From assembly GCF_947487305.1 (NCBI RefSeq), contig NZ_CANKWH010000009.1:62001-126000 (forward strand): a stretch of DNA of 64,000 nucleotides, in the 5' to 3' direction. The stretch comes from an uncultured Paracoccus sp. Its GTDB lineage: Bacteria > Pseudomonadota > Alphaproteobacteria > Rhodobacterales > Rhodobacteraceae. The notes beneath the pieces are model-generated. The model searched no databases. It was not told where the DNA came from and saw only the letters and a program-made list of their open reading frames with translations. Within the stretch, counting starts at the first letter, position 1. Every line of letters begins with the position of its first letter. Shown here one piece after another: positions 17,968-26,760 of this stretch. The translations under genes were made by a program, and so were the position numbers.

Positions 17968-18990
17968 ATGGCGGATCTCGACAGCGGGCACATCTTCCTG
18001 ACCACGCTCGCCCCGATCAAGGGCGTGAATTCCGACAGCGGCACCGGCATCTCGCACGAACAGCGGGTGCGGATCGCGCTGGCGCAGCTACCCACCGCGC
18101 TGCAATCTCCGGCGACGCAGGGCATCGGCATCAACAGCCCGTTGGCGCGCAACCGGCGCACCCATCTCGCGCGCATGTTCGTGCTGAGCGATATCGTCTA
18201 TAACGGCCGCAACCCCCAGAACCCGCTGGTGGCCACGGCCAAGGGCATCGACCCGGTGGACCCGCTGCCCATCGACCAGCTGAGCACCGCCTACCTCGTC
18301 TTCTGCGCCGAGGTCGATGCCATCGTGAATGACGGCGACCCCCTGCCCCACAACCTGACCAAGGCGCAGCAAAAGGCAGTCCGTGCCTCTTATGCGCGCA
18401 AGCTGTGGGACACGATGGGAGACGAGCTGCAGAACATCTACCAGAACTGCGTCGGCTTCGAGGGCGTGAAGACGGCGGATGATTTCGCCGCCTATCTCGA
18501 CAAATGCCATGTCGAGACCACCATGCCCTTCCACGACTATTACCTCGACCTGCCGAAGTTCAACCAGCTGAACACCAAGCTGCTCCTGGGCGCGGTCCTG
18601 GTGCCGGCGGCGATTGCCGTCCTGTCGCTGCTGTTGCGCATCTTCGGGATGCTGCACCTGCCGATGCTGGGGTTCAGTACCTTCTGGACCTTCGTGATTG
18701 CCGCCGTGGTGACGGCGGTCGTGGCGCTGCTGGCCATCGGCTACGCGCTGAGGAACGGCGCAAAGCCCCTGGCACCGGCCAAGCATGACGACCTGCCCTC
18801 GGTGCTGAAGGGGCTCTACGTGCAGCAGACCTTCTCGGATTTCGTCATCGACCATCAGGCGTCCGAGCCCGACGAGCTGCACCGCGCCTTTGGCGACTAC
18901 CTCGCCCGGCACCGACCCGAGAACAAGATGTCCCCGACCCAGACCCCCGGCGTGATCTCGATCAGGGCCGAGGGCGGCATCACCCTCTAA
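17968..18990 (+). CDS. Uncharacterised protein with two transmembrane helices
   Basis: This 340-aa protein begins after a 24-bp gap. It has an N-terminal soluble region (about 1-205) with SPLARNRRTHLARMFVLSD and LSTAYLVFCAEVDAI segments. A pair of strongly hydrophobic helices follows at about 211-230 (LLLGAVLVPAAIAVLSLLL) and 240-260 (WTFVIAAVVTAVVALLAIGYAL), and then a C-terminal soluble tail. The N-terminal part resembles, in style, the neighbouring 217-aa protein (THLAR...FVLSD versus IHFAR...), so the two may be halves of what is one longer protein elsewhere. That is a guess. It could anchor the peroxidase/P450 pair at the membrane. Confidence 0.65.
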   Translation: MADLDSGHIFLTTLAPIKGVNSDSGTGISHEQRVRIALAQLPTALQSPATQGIGINSPLARNRRTHLARMFVLSDIVYNGRNPQNPLVATAKGIDPVDPLPIDQLSTAYLVFCAEVDAIVNDGDPLPHNLTKAQQKAVRASYARKLWDTMGDELQNIYQNCVGFEGVKTADDFAAYLDKCHVETTMPFHDYYLDLPKFNQLNTKLLLGAVLVPAAIAVLSLLLRIFGMLHLPMLGFSTFWTFVIAAVVTAVVALLAIGYALRNGAKPLAPAKHDDLPSVLKGLYVQQTFSDFVIDHQASEPDELHRAFGDYLARHRPENKMSPTQTPGVISIRAEGGITL

Positions 18991-19005
18991 GACTGGACCT
19001 CGCCT

Positions 19006-20682
19006 ATGCAACGCAGCCTGGACCTGGACGACATACAGGGCAATGTGACCCGCGCCTATGGGCGCTATGCCTTTCCCTTCTCGCGATCCTTCTTCCTGAA
19101 CATCCAGGACCCCGGCAAGGGCCGGCAATTCGTCGATGCCGTGCGCAAGAAGGTGACGACCGGCGCGACCTGGACCGAGGCCACCAAGCCGCGCTGCACG
19201 GTGAATATCGGCTTCACCTTCTTCGGCCTCTACAAGCTTCTGGTGCCGCAGCGCACCCTGCGCGACATGCCGGAAGAGTTCATCTCGGGGATGCGCGACC
19301 GGGCCTTCCTCTTGGGCGACCGCGACCCCGGCAAGACCGAGGCCGAGGCGCGGGGCTGGGACGCGCATTGGGACCCGATCTGGCAGCAGAACCGCATCGG
19401 TGACGGCGATATCGGCAATGACAATGTGCATATCTGGGTGTCGTTCAACGCCCAGCTGAAGGAGTTGGGCAAGGCCGAGCCGGTGGACGAGCTGGAGAAG
19501 GAAAGCCAGTGGCTGCGCGATCTTTGCGACCATCTGGCCGGCGGGGTCCGCATCATCCCCCATAACGGCCGGGCGGGCGATCAGGAATACCAGGAGGGCT
19601 CGGTTCTTTTCGTCCAGCGCGGCGACAAGCTGATCCCGACGCCGAACGAGCATTTCGGCTTTACCGATGCCATCGGCGACCCGGTCTTTCGCGGGCAGTT
19701 GAGCGATGCCGAAGCGAAGGACGCGGTCATCGGCACCGGCAAATGGATGAATGCCAGGACCGGCTGGCAGCCGATCGAGCCGGGCGAGTTCGTCCTTGGC
19801 CATCCCGATGAAAGCCAGGAGCTGCCGCCCATCGCCCGGCCCTGGGAATTCATGGCCAATGGCACCTTCATGGCCTATCGCAAGCTGCACCAGAACGTCG
19901 CCTCGTTCGAGGCGGTGGTGGCGGAAGAGGCGCGGACCTATGCCAAGCTACAGGCCATCGACGAGCCCGAGGCACGCGAGACCCTGCGCGCCAAGATGTG
20001 CGGGCGCTGGTCGGATGGCGTGCCCTTGGCGCAGGCGCCGACCTATGCCGAATGGCAGGCGATGAGCGAGAAGCTGGGCTTCAACGTCGCCGACCCGGTT
20101 CAGGCGCTGTGGAACAAGCTGAACTACATCCGCTCGCCCGAGGCGTCGAATTTCCGCTATGCCGATGACATGCTGGGCTACAAGACCCCGCTTGGTGCGC
20201 ATATCCGGCGGATGAACACCCGCGACTACATGGACCCGCTGAACCAGACCGGCATCGACCCGGCGACCGGCTGCCAGTTCGCCAATCCGAATGCCACCCA
20301 CGGGCTGAACAAGCGCCGCCGCATCCTGCGCCGCGGCCTGCCCTATGGCCCGCCGCCGGGGGCAGAGAAGACCGACGAGACCGAACAGGGCGTGGCGATG
20401 ATCTCGATGTGCGCCAGCCTGCAGCGGCAGTTCGAATTCGTGCAGCAGCAATGGATCCAATACGGGCTGGATTTCCATCAGGGCAATGACACCTGCCCGA
20501 TGCTGGGCAATCACCACCAGCACAAGCGCTTCTCGATCCAGTCCGACCCGGCCTCGGGCAAGCCGCCCTTCATCATGAGCAAGCTCAGGACCTTCGTGGA
20601 ATGCCGGGGCGGGGATTACTTCTTCGTCCCCTCGCTGACATCGCTGAGGATGATGGCGATGGGCATCATCGACCCGACCTGA
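19006..20682 (+). CDS. DyP-type haem peroxidase
   Basis: This 558-aa protein has the DyP start LDDIQGNVTRAYGRYAFPF, the distal motif GFTDAIGDP with the catalytic Asp at 221, EFVLGHPDES, an NGTFMAYRKLHQNVASF segment, the proximal-haem GAHIRRMN with His399, and RRRILRRGLPYGPP supplying the distal Arg. The canonical GxxDG motif is GxxDA here. No Tat or Sec signal peptide is present, so it is probably cytoplasmic or membrane-bound through its partners. It is somewhat longer than common DyPs (300-500 aa). It lies 15 bp after the membrane protein and 22 bp before the P450. Such enzymes use peroxide to oxidise aromatic or lipid substrates; the substrate here is unknown. Confidence 0.9.
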   Translation: MQRSLDLDDIQGNVTRAYGRYAFPFSRSFFLNIQDPGKGRQFVDAVRKKVTTGATWTEATKPRCTVNIGFTFFGLYKLLVPQRTLRDMPEEFISGMRDRAFLLGDRDPGKTEAEARGWDAHWDPIWQQNRIGDGDIGNDNVHIWVSFNAQLKELGKAEPVDELEKESQWLRDLCDHLAGGVRIIPHNGRAGDQEYQEGSVLFVQRGDKLIPTPNEHFGFTDAIGDPVFRGQLSDAEAKDAVIGTGKWMNARTGWQPIEPGEFVLGHPDESQELPPIARPWEFMANGTFMAYRKLHQNVASFEAVVAEEARTYAKLQAIDEPEARETLRAKMCGRWSDGVPLAQAPTYAEWQAMSEKLGFNVADPVQALWNKLNYIRSPEASNFRYADDMLGYKTPLGAHIRRMNTRDYMDPLNQTGIDPATGCQFANPNATHGLNKRRRILRRGLPYGPPPGAEKTDETEQGVAMISMCASLQRQFEFVQQQWIQYGLDFHQGNDTCPMLGNHHQHKRFSIQSDPASGKPPFIMSKLRTFVECRGGDYFFVPSLTSLRMMAMGIIDPT

Positions 20683-20704
20683 AGCCCCCCAAGAGGAGAC
20701 GGGC

Positions 20705-22057
20705 ATGATTTCTGCCATTCGCAATGCGGTCATGACGCCCCTCGCGGTGCTGACCGTCTGGCTCGAGGGGCTGTGGGGGCTGGTGCAGGTGCTGGCTCTC
20801 GGCGCGAAGACCGCGATGGGCGGCAAGGCCAAGCTGGCCGAAACCTTCAAACAACCGGCCACCCAGCGCAAGGTGTTCCAGGTGTTGCGCGCCTTCTGGC
20901 CGAACCTGTCGCTGAAGAAGCAGCTGGTGAAAGCCTATGACAATAGCGGCACGGTGATCGTGACGCGCAGCGACGACTGCCTCGACGTGCTGAACCGCAA
21001 CGAGGATTTCGAGGTCGTCTATGGCAGCCGGATGCGCAAGCTGACGGATGGCGAGAACTTCTTTCTCGGGATGCAGCCGGGCTGGGACTATACCCGCGAC
21101 ACCTCGGCCATGCGCCTTGCCGCGCGGCGGACCGATGTGGCCGAGATCGTCTTGCCCCGCGCCACCGAACTGGCCGGCGAACTGGTCGCGGCCAGCAATG
21201 GCAAGCTGGACCTGCCGGCGCAGCTGGGGCTGCAGGTCCCCTGGGACATGACCGACCGCTATTTCGGCGTGGGCGGCCCGGATGCGGCGACGATGAAGGA
21301 ATGGACCACCATCCTTTTCTGGTATCTCTTCGAGGACTTGCCCGCCGATCCCGACCTCGACCGCCGCGCCATGGCGGCGGCCAAGGGGATGCGCGACTAT
21401 CTCGACGGTGCCATCGCCGCCCGCAAGGCCAGCCCCAGCGATACGCCCGACATCCTGAACCGCTGCCTTGCGCTGCAATCCGCCGATACGCCGGGGATGA
21501 GCGATCTGGGCATCAGGAACAACCTGCTGGGCCTCCTGATCGGCGCGATCCCGACGATCTCCAAGGCCTCCTGCTATGCAATGGACGAGCTGTTGAACCG
21601 GCCCGACATGCTGGCCCGTGCGCATCAGGCTGCGGTTGCGGGTGATGACGCGCTGCTGGCTAACTACATCTGGGAGGCGCTGCGCTTCACCCCGCATAAC
21701 CCGGTCATCTATCGCCGCGCGGCACGGGATACGGTCATTGCCCGCGACACGCTGCGCGAGGTGAAGGTGGCGAAGGGCCAGATGGTCTTTGCCGCCACGG
21801 CCTCGGCGATGTTCGACCGCTATGCCGTCGAGGCGCCGAACGAGTTCCGCACCGACCGGCGGTTCGAGACCTACATCATCTGGGGCTATGGGATGCATAC
21901 CTGCTTTGGCGCGGCCATCAACGAGGCGGTGATCCCGGCGGTGCTGAAGCCGGTGCTGGCACAGAAGAACCTGCGCCGCGCGCCGGGTGCGGCAGGCCGG
22001 ATCGACACCGGCCCGACGCCCCATCCGCAACATTTCCATGTCGAGTTCGACCGCTGA
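20705..22057 (+). CDS. Cytochrome P450
   Basis: This 450-aa protein has the P450 fingerprint: ExxR helix EALR (E324-R327) and the haem-thiolate loop WGYGMHTCFGAAINE with Cys400 (W replaces the usual F). The I-helix region is LLIGAIPTISKAS. It lacks the usual acid-alcohol pair (A/G-G-x-D/E-T), keeping only a Thr, which suggests an unusual oxygen or peroxide activation mode. An N-terminal hydrophobic segment (about 10-35) may associate with membranes. A GGAGAC ribosome site precedes the ATG. Its DyP neighbour suggests a peroxide-linked oxidation pathway; this is inference. No ferredoxin or reductase gene is adjacent. Confidence 0.9.
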   Translation: MISAIRNAVMTPLAVLTVWLEGLWGLVQVLALGAKTAMGGKAKLAETFKQPATQRKVFQVLRAFWPNLSLKKQLVKAYDNSGTVIVTRSDDCLDVLNRNEDFEVVYGSRMRKLTDGENFFLGMQPGWDYTRDTSAMRLAARRTDVAEIVLPRATELAGELVAASNGKLDLPAQLGLQVPWDMTDRYFGVGGPDAATMKEWTTILFWYLFEDLPADPDLDRRAMAAAKGMRDYLDGAIAARKASPSDTPDILNRCLALQSADTPGMSDLGIRNNLLGLLIGAIPTISKASCYAMDELLNRPDMLARAHQAAVAGDDALLANYIWEALRFTPHNPVIYRRAARDTVIARDTLREVKVAKGQMVFAATASAMFDRYAVEAPNEFRTDRRFETYIIWGYGMHTCFGAAINEAVIPAVLKPVLAQKNLRRAPGAAGRIDTGPTPHPQHFHVEFDR

Positions 22058-22064
22058 TCGGAAC

Positions 22065-23600
22065 TCAGTCGTAATCGATATGCAGGCTGAGATCGACCGA
22101 GCGAACCGCCCGGCCCGGTTCCAGCACCGGGCGGATGGTGATCAGCCCGTCCGGCCCGGTTTCCGCGCGATGGGCTGAGACCGGCGGCATTTCAGCCGCC
22201 GAGGCCGCCCGCAGCCGCGCAGCCGTGGGCGTCGCCTGTTCATAGGCATCCAACGCGGCGGCCAGCTTTTGCCGCTGTTCATCTCGGCTGGCACGGGCGA
22301 AGGGGCTGGCGGTGCTTTCGATCTTGCGGTCCAGCCGCGCCTCGTCACCGCTGCGGCCCATGCCCTGATAGGCCTCGGCCAGCGTCAGATAGACCCATTC
22401 CCGGTCGCCGCGTTTGGCAAAGCCATCCTCATCCCCGATCAGCCCCTCGCAGATCTCGGCCACCTGACGGCGGACGATATTGGCGTAACCATGGCTGACG
22501 ATGGCATCGGTATCATCCTCGGTCAGACTGGCTTTCAGCGTGTAGAGAAAGGCCAGATTGATGCCGTTGTAGTAATTCTGCGCGATGTGGAAGCCGCGCT
22601 CATAAAAGCGGATCGCCCGGTCCAGATCGCCCGCGTCACCGGTCAGATCATAAAGCCGCTTGCTGATCGCGCCCGACAGCCCAAGCGTCTCCGGCGCGGT
22701 CGAGAGGCGCGGGGCGGCATGGGCTTCCAGCAAAGCCTCGGCCTCGGTCAGCGCCGCCAGCGCGCGGTTCCGGTCGATCTGACCGTTTGCGTCCTTCGCC
22801 TCGCCGGCCTTGTAGATCGCCAGCGCCAGCCGCTGCACCAGAAACAGGTCGGGTTTCCGGCTGCCATCCGGCCCGGCCTGCATCGCCATCGCCTGCCGCA
22901 GTTCCTCAATCGCCGTCGCGAAATCCTTGGCCCGGATCGCCGCCTCGGCCCGGTCCATCATCGCCGCAAGGTTCGGACCGCTGACCGGCGCGGCCTGCTG
23001 GCGCGCGGCGGGGTCCACATAGTCGGGCGGCAGGATGAAGCTGTCGGCGGCATAGGCGGGCGGGGTCATGCCGATCAGCGACTTGAAGACCGGGCTGTCG
23101 GATTCCGCCTGAAGCCCCGGCGCAGCGGCGCGGCGCCGGTCCTCGACCGAGGCGATCTTGCGCAGAAGATCGGCCAGATAGGGCACGAAGCGCGCCTGTT
23201 CCTCGGCATCGATCTGATCCCCGCCATGGGCGTATTGGTGGATCACGAAGGAGCTGAGATCAAAGGGTATGCGCTGCAGCAGCAGGCTTTCCGCGATGAT
23301 GACCGTGGTGTTCGGGCGTTGCGCATGACGCACCCCCAGCTCGTAAAACACGTTCGGATTCAGCGTCGACAGGTCCGCAATCACCAGATCGGCCTGAAAG
23401 ATCCAGCGATACATGACCGCATCGATCTGGCCGGTCAGATTGGCATCGATGGCGCGAAACGCGTTGATCCCGGCCAGATCGCAGGCCGGCTGCACCAGTT
23501 GTCGGAAGGTCTGGTCAAGGTTCAGCACCCGGCCGGTGGGATAGTCGGTCTTGCGGCCAAAGCCGGTAACGACGAAGCAGGTCAGCTGCGGGTCGGTCAT
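22065..23600 (-). CDS. NDT-like nucleotide-binding domain plus TPR (TRAFs-binding/TPR-S-like) protein
   Basis: This 511-aa protein has an N-terminal domain (about 1-135) resembling nucleoside 2-deoxyribosyltransferase/TIR-like Rossmannoid folds. It begins CFVVTGFGRKTDYPTGR and has the marker ADLVIADLSTLNPNVFYELGVRHA, with a conserved acidic residue in the NxFYELG stretch. Residues about 200-430 are helical TPR-type repeats (AAIRAKDFATAIEELRQAM, DLDRAIRFYERGFHIAQNYYNGINLAFL), similar to the TPR-S/TRAFs-binding domain found in prokaryotic conflict and signalling proteins. It starts 12 bp after the patatin stop, so the two are cotranscribed. Function is inferred as a sensor or a nucleotide-processing effector. 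Confidence 0.65.
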   Translation of the reverse strand: MTDPQLTCFVVTGFGRKTDYPTGRVLNLDQTFRQLVQPACDLAGINAFRAIDANLTGQIDAVMYRWIFQADLVIADLSTLNPNVFYELGVRHAQRPNTTVIIAESLLLQRIPFDLSSFVIHQYAHGGDQIDAEEQARFVPYLADLLRKIASVEDRRRAAAPGLQAESDSPVFKSLIGMTPPAYAADSFILPPDYVDPAARQQAAPVSGPNLAAMMDRAEAAIRAKDFATAIEELRQAMAMQAGPDGSRKPDLFLVQRLALAIYKAGEAKDANGQIDRNRALAALTEAEALLEAHAAPRLSTAPETLGLSGAISKRLYDLTGDAGDLDRAIRFYERGFHIAQNYYNGINLAFLYTLKASLTEDDTDAIVSHGYANIVRRQVAEICEGLIGDEDGFAKRGDREWVYLTLAEAYQGMGRSGDEARLDRKIESTASPFARASRDEQRQKLAAALDAYEQATPTAARLRAASAAEMPPVSAHRAETGPDGLITIRPVLEPGRAVRSVDLSLHIDYD

Positions 23601-23612
23601 CTTGGCCCCCGC

Positions 23613-24758
23613 TCAGGCGATGTCGAACTTGGCGTCGAAATGCGCCGGATCGATCAGCGCGGTGGCAGCTTTCCCGATCTGGATCAGCTGATCCATGTTC
23701 TCGGGCTTGTCCATCTGCGCCAGCGAGTCGAGCTGGTCGCTGGTGAAATCGAGGTCCAGCCGCTGTTTCAGCCAGTCCTGATCGAATTCCACATTGTAGC
23801 GCAGATAGGTCAAGAGCGGATTGCCCCCACCCAGAAGATCCTCTTTCAGGTCGCCGATCTCGCTGTCGATCTCGCGCGCGGTCGGGCTGTCGGACATCCA
23901 TTGCAGCAACAGCTCGTTCAGCGCCGCCGCATCGTCCATCAGCGAGGTCAGCCCGCGCACGCCCAGTTCGGCGGCGGGCATCATCATCACCTTCTCCTGG
24001 TCCAGCGCGACGGTCTTGGTGCCGGTCCCCAGCGAGACGATCAGCAGCTTGTCGCTGCCCGTCGGCCAGTCGAGCCCGTGCCGTTTCAACGCCGCCAGCA
24101 TCAAGAGTTGCAGCGCCGGGTTGTTATGCGGGCTGACCCCGCCATCGACGAAAGCCCCCTCAAGATCGGCCGAGACGCGGATACGCTCGGGCTCGAAATA
24201 GGTCGGCGCGGCGGCGCTGGCCCGGACCACTTCGCGCAGCAGGAAATCCTTGTTCGCGATCGAGCCGGTGCCCTCGCGCTGGTTGAAATAGGTGCCTTTC
24301 GGGCAATTGTGGATCACCCAGGGGCTGCCGGTATCCAGCCGCTTCACCACCACGGCAAGGCCGGTCTTCAGCTCGGGTCCGCCAAGGCAGATATCCTTGA
24401 ACTCGCGCTCCAGCCCCTCGCGGATGGCCTTGGCCGAGAATTTCGGGCGCAGCAGACCCTTGCGGAACATGCTCGAGGTGAAGATGTCGCGACCGAATTC
24501 CTTGTAGATCGCATCGACCCGCTCGACCGGCCAGCCAAGCGCCAGCGCGGCGGCGATGATAGCGCCGGTCGAGGTGCCGCCGATCAGGTCGAAATAATCC
24601 GCCAGCACCGCATCGGGATTGCCACTGCGTTCCCGCACCAGCGCCTCGATCTTGCGCAGCATCTGCAGCGTCAGGATGCCGCGAATGCCGCCGCCATCCA
24701 ACGCCAGAATCCGCTTGGGGCCGGGGCCGAACAGATGGGCGTTCAGGTCATTCGACAT
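23613..24758 (-). CDS. Patatin-like phospholipase
   Basis: This 381-aa protein has a complete patatin active site: oxyanion loop DGGGIRG (21-27), nucleophile motif GTSTG with Ser63, and the catalytic Asp in the DGG motif (205-207), plus NPALQLL downstream. It has no signal peptide, so it would act on inner membrane lipids from the cytoplasm. Cytoplasmic patatins coupled to nucleotide-sensing partners serve as membrane-degrading effectors in CBASS-like defence (CapV), but no cGAS/DncV-type cyclase is present here. It heads a two-gene unit with the NDT/TPR protein and is divergent from the SLOG-like gene 99 bp away. Confidence 0.9.
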   Translation of the reverse strand: MSNDLNAHLFGPGPKRILALDGGGIRGILTLQMLRKIEALVRERSGNPDAVLADYFDLIGGTSTGAIIAAALALGWPVERVDAIYKEFGRDIFTSSMFRKGLLRPKFSAKAIREGLEREFKDICLGGPELKTGLAVVVKRLDTGSPWVIHNCPKGTYFNQREGTGSIANKDFLLREVVRASAAAPTYFEPERIRVSADLEGAFVDGGVSPHNNPALQLLMLAALKRHGLDWPTGSDKLLIVSLGTGTKTVALDQEKVMMMPAAELGVRGLTSLMDDAAALNELLLQWMSDSPTAREIDSEIGDLKEDLLGGGNPLLTYLRYNVEFDQDWLKQRLDLDFTSDQLDSLAQMDKPENMDQLIQIGKAATALIDPAHFDAKFDIA

Positions 24759-24857
24759 GTCTCTGGTCCTTTCAACGCCGGCCATGATCGGCCCGGCAGG
24801 GATGCTTGGGTAAGGCGGTTGACGCCGCTGGGGCGATGAAACAGGGTCTCCCCGGCG

Positions 24858-25427
24858 ATGCGGCAGGGAAAGGTCATCGGATTGGGCAAGATCATTCTTT
24901 TTAGTGGGCATATGACCGACGGGCCGAACCGGCCCGAACCGCGCTTTCCGGCCTGGCTCGAGCCGCAGGTCCGCACCGCGATCCGGTCCGCGCTGCAAGA
25001 CTGGCAGGTCGGACCCGGTGATACCGGCATCTGCGGTGCGGCGCGCGGCGGGGATATCATCTTCGCCGAACAGTGCCTTGCGCTCGGCGCGCGGGTGTCG
25101 CTGTTCCTGCCGCTGCCGGTTGCGGCCTTTCTGGAGGCCTCGGTGCGCCTGCCCGACGAACTCGACTCTGATTGGGAGGCGCGGTTCTTCGGGCTGCTTG
25201 ATGACTGCCCGGCCGAGGGACCGGAGGCGGATGACGGCGCCCATCCCTTCGTCGCCAATAACGCGCGGATGCTGGCCGAGGCCCGGAAAGCCGCCGGGGG
25301 TGATGACCCCTATGCGCTGATTCTCTGGGACGGGCGCGATCCCGACGGCAAGGGCGGCACCGCCGAGATCGCCGAGGCGACGGAAGGCTGGCGGCATCGG
25401 GTCGTCATCGACCCGGCCGGCCTCTGA
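24858..25427 (+). CDS. SLOG-like Rossmannoid nucleotide-binding protein
   Basis: This protein is up to 189 aa long. It opens with KIILFSGHMTD and has the loop GICGAARGGDIIFAEQCLALGARVSLFLPLP, which looks like the strand-GG-helix-strand-LP arrangement of the SLOG/LOG superfamily of nucleotide-binding sensors. A LILWDG...GGTAEIAE segment near the end is also typical of such folds. The ATG at 24858 has a distant ribosome site. An in-frame TTG near 24888 has a better-placed GGAAAGG and may be the true start (MGKIILFSGHM...). It is divergent from the patatin/TPR unit; together they suggest a nucleotide-signal module. The name is by fold pattern, not certain. Confidence 0.55.
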   Translation: MRQGKVIGLGKIILFSGHMTDGPNRPEPRFPAWLEPQVRTAIRSALQDWQVGPGDTGICGAARGGDIIFAEQCLALGARVSLFLPLPVAAFLEASVRLPDELDSDWEARFFGLLDDCPAEGPEADDGAHPFVANNARMLAEARKAAGGDDPYALILWDGRDPDGKGGTAEIAEATEGWRHRVVIDPAGL

Positions 25428-25455
25428 GCGCCTGCCGCCTTGCCGGTCCACGGGA

Positions 25456-26760
25456 TCAGAACTCGTGGATATATTGCGCCATGATGATATCGGCGTCGAT
25501 CTTGATATCGCCGTTCAGCGTGCCGCGCCCCGGGTTGTTCTCATCCGTCAGCCGGATCGGCGCATCGTCAAAGAAGGTATGCGACCAGCCCAGCTTGATC
25601 GTCCGCCCGGGGCGAAACTCATGCGCCACGCCAAGCGCGACATAGTAGCGGTCGGCATTGGGGGCGCGGGGATTGCGCACCTCGGTGGGCGTCGGGGTCT
25701 CGTCATAGGCGATGCCGCCGAAGATCTTGGTCTCGGGCGTGACCTGGTAGCCCATGCCGACGGCGATATACCAGGCATCGTCCCAGCCATTCCGGACCCG
25801 CAGGGTGCCGATATTCGAGGTCTCGATGACGGTATCCTTAAAGGCGCTCCAGCCGGTCAGCGTGGCCGAGCCATAGACCTCGAGCTTGTCGGTCAACTGG
25901 CCATGCGTGCCCAGTTGCAGCATCCAGGGCGTGGCGATGTCGTATCTGGCGCTGCCTTCGGCTGAGATCCCGGCCAGCGCCAGCGCGCCCATGGTCGCGT
26001 CCGGCCCCGACAGCACCACTTCCCCGTCAAAGCCGTGATCGATCTTCGAGCGGTAGGAGAGGCCATAGCGCCACTGGTCATTCGCCTGGTACTCGACGCC
26101 AAGGGTCACACCGAAAGCCAGATCATTGCCCTCGAAATCGGCCGAGGCATCGGTGGCGGCCGAGGGCGCTGCGGGGTTCAGGGCCAGGTTGGTGGCAAAT
26201 TCCGAGGTGTAATACTGGATGTTCAGCGCCGCCGCGACGCTGAGTCGGTCATTCACCTTATAGGCCAGCATCGGGCTGAGGTTATAGGCGGTCAGCGCAG
26301 TGGTCGTGGCGGTATAGCGCGAGGCGGCCGTGTCTGTGTAATCGGATTCCGTCGCCCAGGGCGCGTTGAAAGAGAGGCCGAAATACAGCTGGTCGCTCAG
26401 CTGGCGGCCCAGATACCAATAGCCCGAAACGGTATTGTCGAGAAATTGCGAGGGCACAGCGGGCGAGCCGTCGGTCACTGGCGCGCCACCAAGCGCGGTG
26501 GCCGAGAGGTTCTCGAATGTATCGCGGGGCATGATATAGGTCAGCCCGAAGGATCCATGCGTGCCCGGAAAACGCGTCAGCGAGGCCGGGTTCGAATAAA
26601 TCGCGGAAATGTCGTCGATCGATGTGCCATTTGCGGCATAGGCCGTTCCCAGCCCCTGCGCGCTTTGATGAAGGTTTTGATAGCCATTGGCCGAAACCGT
26701 CAGAGGACACAACCCAAGGATGATAGCGGTCGAGCAGAGGGAAAAACGACGGAAACACAT
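25456..26760 (-). CDS. FadL/OmpP1-family outer membrane transporter
   Basis: This 434-aa protein has a signal peptide (about 1-24, ending VSA before NGYQNLHQSAQGLGTAYAANG) and the FadL N-terminal hatch with AIYSNPASLTRFPG, the NPAS/T-x-L motif that marks the family. The rest is alternating amphipathic beta strands, ending in ADIIMAQYIHEF with the C-terminal phenylalanine expected of a beta-barrel. FadL porins admit long-chain fatty acids and other hydrophobic compounds. It converges on the SLOG-like gene. A functional link with the neighbouring patatin and P450 is possible, since all concern lipids, but unproven. Confidence 0.92.
   Translation of the reverse strand: MCFRRFSLCSTAIILGLCPLTVSANGYQNLHQSAQGLGTAYAANGTSIDDISAIYSNPASLTRFPGTHGSFGLTYIMPRDTFENLSATALGGAPVTDGSPAVPSQFLDNTVSGYWYLGRQLSDQLYFGLSFNAPWATESDYTDTAASRYTATTTALTAYNLSPMLAYKVNDRLSVAAALNIQYYTSEFATNLALNPAAPSAATDASADFEGNDLAFGVTLGVEYQANDQWRYGLSYRSKIDHGFDGEVVLSGPDATMGALALAGISAEGSARYDIATPWMLQLGTHGQLTDKLEVYGSATLTGWSAFKDTVIETSNIGTLRVRNGWDDAWYIAVGMGYQVTPETKIFGGIAYDETPTPTEVRNPRAPNADRYYVALGVAHEFRPGRTIKLGWSHTFFDDAPIRLTDENNPGRGTLNGDIKIDADIIMAQYIHEF

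Noticed and set aside
23613..24758. Calling the patatin a CBASS effector (CapV)
   Set aside because: No cGAS/DncV-like cyclase is present nearby, so only a general resemblance can be claimed.
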